64,000 bases of DNA, from contig JAFRSO010000001.1 in assembly GCA_017427545.1 (NCBI GenBank), positions 40,514-104,513 of the forward strand, given 5' to 3'. The notes beneath the pieces are model-generated. The model ran no database searches. It was not told the origin of the DNA and saw only the letters and a program-made list of their open reading frames with translations. How positions within the stretch are numbered: the first letter of the stretch is position 1; each line of letters opens with the position of its first letter. The DNA is from Selenomonadaceae bacterium. Its GTDB lineage: Bacteria; Bacillota; Negativicutes; Selenomonadales; Selenomonadaceae. The position numbers and the translations under genes are program-made. This document shows, piece by piece, positions 59,150 to 64,000 of the stretch.

Positions 59150-59710
59150 ATGCGCAAGGTAAAGAAAATTTTTTGCGTCGTAATGGTTTTTTTCATGACG
59201 GTTTTGAACGGTTGCAGGGCGGAGGCGGGTGCCGGCAGTGGCGTTGCGAAAGTCGCGGGAAAAATTGCTGTGGGAGTGACTGCGGGAGTTTTTCGAGCTA
59301 TAGGGAAAGCCGGTGCGCGAGTCGTCGCGGGAGTTGCTGAAAATATCGCAAAAGGCGTTGCAAGAGGTGTCGTCAGAGCGGCGGTGGTCGTGAAGAATGA
59401 AGTTGAAAATAAAATTGTTGATGAAGTTTCAGCCGCGATTGTCCCCGATCCAAAGTCCGTCGATAAAATTATTGATGACGTCACCAAAAATGCCGGCAGG
59501 GCGGTTGTCGCGGTGAAGGAAAATAATCTCGTCGAAGATGTCGGCAGGGCTGCGGCGTTCATGAAGGAAAAAATTTCCGATAAAGTTTTTGATAAGCCCG
59601 CTAAAAAATCTGATGATAAACTCATAAGGGTCAATGATTCGGCGGCTAAAAATTCGGCTGATGAGAGTCGCTTGAATTTGTCGCGGCTCAAGGTAATGGA
59701 AAAGTTGTGA
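59150..59710 (+). CDS. Lipoprotein with amphipathic glycine/valine-rich helices
   Basis: Lipobox VLNGC (about Cys21). Residues 30-85 form alternating Gly/Ala/Val/Lys-Arg helix (AVGVTAGVFRAIGKAGARVV), which could insert into or coat a membrane; the rest is charged (VENKIVDEVSAAIVPDPKS, later DNSAAKN-type). No family recognised. ATG at 59150 with AGGGAGG 7 nt upstream. 186 residues. It may share a transcript with yaaR, 26 bp downstream. Confidence 0.7.
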   Translation: MRKVKKIFCVVMVFFMTVLNGCRAEAGAGSGVAKVAGKIAVGVTAGVFRAIGKAGARVVAGVAENIAKGVARGVVRAAVVVKNEVENKIVDEVSAAIVPDPKSVDKIIDDVTKNAGRAVVAVKENNLVEDVGRAAAFMKEKISDKVFDKPAKKSDDKLIRVNDSAAKNSADESRLNLSRLKVMEKL

Positions 59711-59736
59711 TGAAATTTTTCGAGAGGTGAATTTGA

Positions 59737-60192
59737 ATGGCAGTAAAAATCAACAGTACGGCAATGCCCGCGTCACCGTTTGAACTTTTGCGTTCGACGA
59801 GTGAACATCCGCGCGACAGGGAATTGACATTTGAAACGGAGTTGGCTGAACAGCAAGCTGAAGGCGTCTCGCATGAAGAAATGGAAGCGATGCTCAAAAA
59901 GATTGATGAGCAGGCGGCACGGTTGAGTAAAACGCCGACTTACGACGAGTTGAAGGAGTATCGCACGCTGATAAAAAATTTCGTCGGGGCGGCAGTCAGC
60001 AATATGTACGAAGTTCATACGTCGGCAGGTTGGGACAGAATGGGACGGCAACGCGTTTACACTACCGTCAGAAAAATCGACCGCAAGCTTGAGGATATGG
60101 CGGAAAAAATTCGGCTGGGGCAATCGGAGCAACTTGACGTAATCGCGGCGCACGATGCGATTCGCGGAATGCTCGTTGATTTGTACATGTGA
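59737..60192 (+). CDS. yaaR: YaaR family protein (DUF327)
   Basis: Helical protein of 151 residues; the conserved part runs from about 45 to 150 (ELKEYRTLIKNFVGAAVSNM, then YTTVRKIDRKLEDMAEKI). The function is unknown. In Bacillus it stands between yaaQ and holB, as here before holB. The TGA shares a base with the holB ATG. Confidence 0.88.
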   Translation: MAVKINSTAMPASPFELLRSTSEHPRDRELTFETELAEQQAEGVSHEEMEAMLKKIDEQAARLSKTPTYDELKEYRTLIKNFVGAAVSNMYEVHTSAGWDRMGRQRVYTTVRKIDRKLEDMAEKIRLGQSEQLDVIAAHDAIRGMLVDLYM

Positions 60193-61181
60193 TGATTACG
60201 TGGAAAAATTTAATCGGTCACGCGGCGACGATTGACTACCTAAAAAAAACTATTGCCGAGAAAACTTTTCCGCACGCCGTGATATTTTCGGGCATTGAGG
60301 GTATCGGAAAACGTTTGGCGGCTGAAATATGCGCGGCGGCTCTCCTGTGTGAAAATACGATTGACGGTTCACCTTGCGGCGAGTGTGAAAATTGTCATTT
60401 GATTGCGGCGGGAAGTCATCCGGATTTTTACGTCGTCGAAGCGGAAGCAACTAAAACTACGCGGAGTATCAAAATCGCTCAAATTCGCGAACTGCAAACG
60501 GAAGTATCACGGCGTCCGCTAAATTCTGAACGGCGCGTGGTGATTCTCGACGGCGCGGAATTCATGAACAATGCGGCGGCAAATTGTCTGCTCAAGACGA
60601 TTGAGGAACCTCCAAGTCAAACGATTTTTATTTTGCTGACGGCAAATTATTCAAGCCTGTTGATGACGATTCGTTCACGATGCATGGCGGTAAAATTCGA
60701 CAAACTCACGATTGAACAAATTCGTGACGGGTTGATTGATCGCGGCGTTGAAATGTCGGAGGCGGAAAGAATTTCGATAATCGCGGACGGCAGTTTCGGA
60801 AAGGCGTTGAAGTTGCAAGATTCGGACGGCGCAAAACTTCGCGAAATGGCACTTGATATGCTGGAAAAAATTTCACGTGCGGAACTCTCGAACGAAGATA
60901 TCTTCAAGCAGGGCGAAGAAATTTCTGCGTGGCCAAAAGACAAGTTCACCGACTTTCTGACGGACATACAAAAACTTTTGCGTGACATTTGCTTCGCCGA
61001 AGTGTCGAAACCGTACAATCCCGACCTTTTGCCGCGGCTGACTAAAATAAAAATTCCCGAACGAAAAATTTTTGCGATGATTAAAATCGGCGCGGAGTTT
61101 CATAAGCGGCTGAACTCGAACGCGAACTTGAGACTGCTTGCCGAAGCTTACCTGCTCAAATTGAAAAATTTCCTTCGCTGA
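60192..61181 (+). CDS. holB: DNA polymerase III delta-prime subunit
   Basis: Clamp-loader subunit of the AAA+ family. P-loop FSGIEGIGKRLAAEICAAAL near 33-52, zinc module CENTIDGSPCGECENCHL near 53-70 (Cys4), DGAEFMNNAAANCLLKTIEEPP near 116-137, and the sensor TIRSRCMAVKF near 158-168. The lysine is retained in the P-loop, followed by Arg instead of Thr/Ser, so it probably does not hydrolyse ATP. 329 residues. Coupled to yaaR (TGATG). Confidence 0.92.
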   Translation: MITWKNLIGHAATIDYLKKTIAEKTFPHAVIFSGIEGIGKRLAAEICAAALLCENTIDGSPCGECENCHLIAAGSHPDFYVVEAEATKTTRSIKIAQIRELQTEVSRRPLNSERRVVILDGAEFMNNAAANCLLKTIEEPPSQTIFILLTANYSSLLMTIRSRCMAVKFDKLTIEQIRDGLIDRGVEMSEAERISIIADGSFGKALKLQDSDGAKLREMALDMLEKISRAELSNEDIFKQGEEISAWPKDKFTDFLTDIQKLLRDICFAEVSKPYNPDLLPRLTKIKIPERKIFAMIKIGAEFHKRLNSNANLRLLAEAYLLKLKNFLR

Positions 61182-61198
61182 CGGCGGAGGTTTTTTTT
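61172..61198 (+). terminator. Rho-independent terminator after holB
   Basis: CCTTCGC…GCGGAGG stem overlapping the last codons of holB, followed by TTTTTTTT. Confidence 0.85.
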
Positions 61199-61361
61199 GC
61201 AAAAAAATAATCCGCAACGCATATCACGTCGCGGAAAAATTTTTTATGTCATTGAAATGTTAGAGGTCAAATTAAAGGCCGCTTTAAAAGCGGTGGAACA
61301 GCTGTCGCGTTTAAGGTTGAAAAAATTTTGTCTAATCGCCGCGTTCCAATGTTAAAAAATT

Positions 61362-62387
61362 TTACAAGTTGTATTCCTTGCGAATCTCATCGATTTTGAC
61401 GGGGCGATGTTCCTTGACAGATTTTGTCGCGGCAAGACCGATAAGCACAGGTTCCAAACCGTCTTGAGCAGTGACGGGAGTCGGAGTGTCGTTGACAATC
61501 GCCTCAACAAATTCGTCGACTTCGGTCGCATAAGCCATCATGTAGCGTTCAAGGAAGAAGAACATGGGCTTTTCAGCAGTGACGCCATCTTTGTTGCTGT
61601 AGACCGCGTTGGAGTCGCTGTCGTTAGAAATTGCCACACAGCCCTTGTCGCCGAAAACTTCAGCGCGTTGATCGTAGCCGTAGCAGCAAGCGCGGCAGTT
61701 GTCGATAACGGCGGTGGCACCGTTCGTGAGCTTGAGCGTGATAACCGCAGTATCAACGTCACCGGCCTTGCCAATTTCTTCGTCGACAGTGATTGAGCCT
61801 TCTGCGTAAACTTCTTCGACTTCCGCGCCGGAAAGATAGCGTACCATGTCGAAATCATGAATCGTCATGTCAAGGAAAATTCCGCCCGAAACTTTCACGT
61901 AGGAAATCGGCGGCGGTTCAGGGTCACGAGAGCTGATTTTGATAATCTGCTGCTTGCCGACTTTACCGGCCTCAACAGCCTTGCGAATTGCGCGGAAGTT
62001 GTGATCGAAACGACGATTGAAGCCGACTTGATATTTCTTGCCGGACTCTTTGACGACTGCGAGGACTTCCTTAATTTTCTCGACATCGTGATCAATGGGC
62101 TTTTCGCAGAAGACATGCTTACCTGCCTTGAGAGCCTCAATCGACAGCGGGGAATGCTGGTCAGTGGAGGCGCAAATCAAGACCGCTTCAATTTCGGGGT
62201 CGTTCAAAATTTCGTGATAGTCTTTGGTCGTCTTCTCGACGCCGATAGACTTTGCCCAAGCCTCGGTCTTTTCATTCATGAACGGGTCGGCAATCGTCTT
62301 GACTGTCGCGTTCTTGACGAATTTGGAAATGCTCTCGCCGTGCACGTGGCCGATACGACCTGCACCAATGATACCAACTTTAATCAT
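61362..62387 (-). CDS. iolG: Inositol 2-dehydrogenase-like Gfo/Idh/MocA oxidoreductase
   Basis: NAD(P)-dependent sugar/polyol oxidoreductase. The Rossmann motif VGIIGAGRIGHVHGESI (4-20) leads to VFCEKPIDHD near 92-101, GFNRRFDHNFRAI near 124-136 and GGIFLDMTIHDFDMVRYLSG near 165-184, whose Asp and His are catalytic in the inositol dehydrogenase branch. 341 residues. AGGAGGA 6 nt before the ATG. Other iol genes are not visible; upstream on the same strand are the kinase-like gene and a sugar-type MFS transporter, suggesting a polyol uptake and use set (inference). Confidence 0.87.
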   Translation of the reverse strand: MIKVGIIGAGRIGHVHGESISKFVKNATVKTIADPFMNEKTEAWAKSIGVEKTTKDYHEILNDPEIEAVLICASTDQHSPLSIEALKAGKHVFCEKPIDHDVEKIKEVLAVVKESGKKYQVGFNRRFDHNFRAIRKAVEAGKVGKQQIIKISSRDPEPPPISYVKVSGGIFLDMTIHDFDMVRYLSGAEVEEVYAEGSITVDEEIGKAGDVDTAVITLKLTNGATAVIDNCRACCYGYDQRAEVFGDKGCVAISNDSDSNAVYSNKDGVTAEKPMFFFLERYMMAYATEVDEFVEAIVNDTPTPVTAQDGLEPVLIGLAATKSVKEHRPVKIDEIRKEYNL

Positions 62388-62403
62388 CAAAACTCCTCCT
62401 TTT

Positions 62404-62470
62404 TTTAGGGAGCAGGGATTAGGGAACAGGGATTAGATTTTACTGCTCCCTGTTCCCAGTTCCCTGTTAC
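62404..62470 (+). repeat. Short-repeat palindrome (AGGGAACAGGGATTA / TGCTCCCTGTTCCC)
   Basis: GGGAGCAGGGATTAGGGAAC on the left and CTGCTCCCTGTTCCCAGTTC on the right can pair; the loop is GATTTTA. It lies between two minus-strand genes. Confidence 0.8.
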
Positions 62471-62471
62471 C

Positions 62472-63068
62472 TTATTGCTGACGAAGCTCGACGTAATCGA
62501 AAAGAATTTGCACCGCTTGCTCCGCCGTAAGATTCGTGGTGTTAAGCATCAAGTCATAATTTTGCGGATCGCCCCAAGTCCTGCCGGTGTAGTAGGCGTA
62601 GTAACTTTTGCGCTTCTTGTCCACGTCAAGCACGTCCTGGAACGAAAAATCTTTATAGTAAACTTTGGCACGTTCGCGGCGGCACTCGTCATCAGCATAG
62701 AGGAAGAATGAAAAATGATTCGGCACGTCGCGCAAAATGTAATCGGCACAGCGTCCGACGAAGACTGCACCTTCAATGCCCTCGGCAAGCTCGCGGATAA
62801 TTCTCGCCTGCTGAATGTACATTTGATTTTGACGCGGAACACCCTGTCCGACAAGTGCGCTAAGTGACGCGACGAAATCATTGGGCGTGTCGTAGGATTT
62901 TTCGATAACGGTTTGAACGTCGTCGAAGGTATCGAGACTTTCAGCCGCCGCCGCCACGATATTGCGGTTGTAGCACTTGACGCCCATTTTCTTCGCGAGA
63001 GCCTCGGCAATATACAATCCGCCGCTGCCATATTGACGCGTGATGGTGATAAATGTTTTTTCTTTCAT
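62472..63068 (-). CDS. Cytidylate kinase-like P-loop protein
   Basis: Member of the cytidylate-kinase-like family. The N-terminal nucleotide motif FITITRQYGSGGLYIAEALA (6-25) has GSGG in the P-loop position; later EGAVFVGRCADYIL near 95-108 and RAKVYY near 133. The C-terminal part (NYDLMLNTTNLTAEQAVQIL) is typical. The real substrate is not known for this branch; it lacks the full CMP-kinase insert. 198 residues. Divergence of role from canonical Cmk is likely. Confidence 0.85.
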   Translation of the reverse strand: MKEKTFITITRQYGSGGLYIAEALAKKMGVKCYNRNIVAAAAESLDTFDDVQTVIEKSYDTPNDFVASLSALVGQGVPRQNQMYIQQARIIRELAEGIEGAVFVGRCADYILRDVPNHFSFFLYADDECRRERAKVYYKDFSFQDVLDVDKKRKSYYAYYTGRTWGDPQNYDLMLNTTNLTAEQAVQILFDYVELRQQ

Positions 63069-63177
63069 GAGTGAATCTCTCCTTGCGTTAAATTGTTGGT
63101 TCAGATTAAATTTTACATTACCAACAGTTTACAAACAAGTAGCCAGAAAAATTTTTCGGTGTGAATTTTTTAGCTTT

Positions 63178-63206
63178 TAATTCCAAATTTCTAATTCCTA
63201 ATTCCT
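63178..63206 (+). repeat. Short tandem repeat (TTCCTAA units)
   Basis: Units TTCCAAATTTCTAATTCCTA then ATTCCTAATTAC abut the transporter gene 3' end. Confidence 0.55.
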
Positions 63207-63208
63207 AA

Positions 63209-64000
63209 TTACAAAACGCCTTTAGCTTCACGTTCTGCCAAATCGTTCATGATCTGCGGATAAATCTTTTCCAGTTTCCAAGCCCAGAGAATCAGCAGAA
63301 TAACTATCCAGACGAAAATCGGCCCGTACTCGTAAAGGTGAATAATCATTTGAATTGCGCTGTCAGGTTGAGTGGCGTCCGCCGAAGTCGACGAAACATA
63401 ACCTGCCCATGCAAGCAAGTTGGTCAAAACTGCCGCCGTCAAACCGGAGCCGACCTTTGTACCGACAGAACCGCCGCTGAAGATCAAACCTTCTATGCGG
63501 AGGTGGAATTTCCACTGCGCGTACTCAACAACGTCACCCAAGAAACCGAAGATAACCGAATTCAACGGAGCAAAACCTACGCCGCGGATAAAGCAGCTGA
63601 ATACAACCCAGTTATAATCAAGCGGATTCATCAGGTAAATCAAGTGTCCGACGAACGCGACCGTTATACCCATTAAGCACATCTTCCGCTTGCCGAATTT
63701 CCTAAGCAAAATCGGACTCAAGACAATCTGACAGCCGACCATCGTCAACGTTTCAAGCAGGAACAGGAAGCTGAACAGCGTGTCGTCCATGAAAATATAT
63801 TTGCAGTAATACGGGAGCATTGTGCCGGTTATGTAGAAAATGACGTTCTGCATCATCCAGATAGCCGCCGCCATCCAGAAATATTGGTTGAATGCCAGAG
63901 CTTTTAACGCTTTGCCGATGGGCAGTTTATCTTCCTTCTTGCGAGCCTCGATAACAACTTTTTCTTCGCATTTGTAGAAGCAGAATAATAACATCAGTAA
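63209..64000 (-). CDS. GPH/MFS sugar-type transporter, 5' end outside the window
   Basis: C-terminal part (261 residues seen) of a glycoside-pentoside-hexuronide:cation symporter-like MFS protein; the frame continues past base 64000. About six spans are visible: YFWMAAAIWMMQNVIFYITG, FLFLLETLTMVGCQIVLSP, MGITVAFVGHLIYLM, FSCFIRGVGFAPLNSVIFGF, the VGTKVGSGLTAAVLTNLLAW pair and IFVWIVILLILWAW. VVEYAQWKFHLRIEGLIFSG near the middle is a GPH family hallmark. A glycoside or polyol is the likely substrate. Confidence 0.88.
   Translation of the reverse strand, partial: LLMLLFCFYKCEEKVVIEARKKEDKLPIGKALKALAFNQYFWMAAAIWMMQNVIFYITGTMLPYYCKYIFMDDTLFSFLFLLETLTMVGCQIVLSPILLRKFGKRKMCLMGITVAFVGHLIYLMNPLDYNWVVFSCFIRGVGFAPLNSVIFGFLGDVVEYAQWKFHLRIEGLIFSGGSVGTKVGSGLTAAVLTNLLAWAGYVSSTSADATQPDSAIQMIIHLYEYGPIFVWIVILLILWAWKLEKIYPQIMNDLAEREAKGVL

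Noticed and set aside
61199..61361. Small RNA or gene in the holB-iolG gap
   Set aside because: CCGCTTTAAAAGCGG and a second short hairpin are visible but there is no promoter, coding frame or family resemblance.

Overview
The window looks like chromosome from a member of the Bacillota, most likely a diderm Negativicutes (Selenomonas-like) bacterium. The reasons are the rpsF-ssb-rpsR and yaaR-holB gene orders, TTG/GTG starts behind strong purine-rich ribosome binding sites, a 6S RNA of Firmicutes type, a lone SpoIID/LytB-domain protein, and a large RTX protein of the kind exported by type I secretion across two membranes. This assignment is inferred from content, not from a database search. 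I see no prophage, insertion sequence, CRISPR array, tRNA or rRNA. Coding density is high.

Layout. 0-6 kb: phosphate transporter (-), trmK, then argB, a GT92-like glycosyltransferase and argD coupled on +, and a proline-tract secreted protein. 6-12 kb (-): YifB/ComM, CCA-adding enzyme, secreted esterase, an unknown, a Tritrichomonas-type IMP dehydrogenase and a small unknown. 12.5-14 kb (+): DEDDh exonuclease and pheA. 14.3-16.2 kb (-): Ahb/NirJ-type radical SAM protein and a TetR regulator. 16.3-21.9 kb: UDP-galactopyranose mutase (+) facing an RTX protein of about 1290 residues and a Uma2 protein (-). 22-29 kb (-): mreB, six tandem paralogous solute-binding lipoproteins and one permease. 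29.2-30.2 kb (+): rpsF-ssb-rpsR. 30.3-34.6 kb: hydrolase/LysR divergent pair, an orphan PilO-like protein, a stand-alone EIIA-Glc, a small membrane protein and a 3D-domain protein. 34.7-48 kb (-): a nearly gapless series of 14 genes holding cell-envelope genes (VanX-like, SpoIID-like, GT-C-like, FAD oxidoreductase), the queuosine genes queA and tgt with yajC, and a three-gene GHKL-ATPase cassette inserted between queA and tgt. 48-54.4 kb (+): tsaE-tsaB-rimI, then an LPP20-like protein, a CHASE2 adenylate cyclase, a metallo-beta-lactamase-fold protein and a GAF-GGDEF diguanylate cyclase. 54.6-61.2 kb (+): EamA transporter, an ftsZ-like gene, tcdA, a polyprenyl synthase, 6S RNA, a lipoprotein, yaaR and holB. 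61.3-64 kb (-): iolG-like dehydrogenase, cytidylate-kinase-like protein, and a GPH/MFS transporter cut by the window edge.

Two repeat systems run through the window. One is a structured element of about 170-190 bp (four copies) whose hairpin arms change together between copies. The other is a set of short tandem 6-8 bp arrays that often form long palindromes between genes and have entered coding sequence several times: in-frame inserts in argB, tcdA and the LPP20-like gene, rewritten C-termini, and one whole lipoprotein signal peptide.

The strongest candidates for something new are the six solute-binding lipoproteins, whose two lobes appear in the reverse of the canonical order (a circular permutation, with a canonical family member elsewhere in the window as internal control), and the GHKL-ATPase / unknown / DUF6339-like cassette coupled into the queA-tgt operon.
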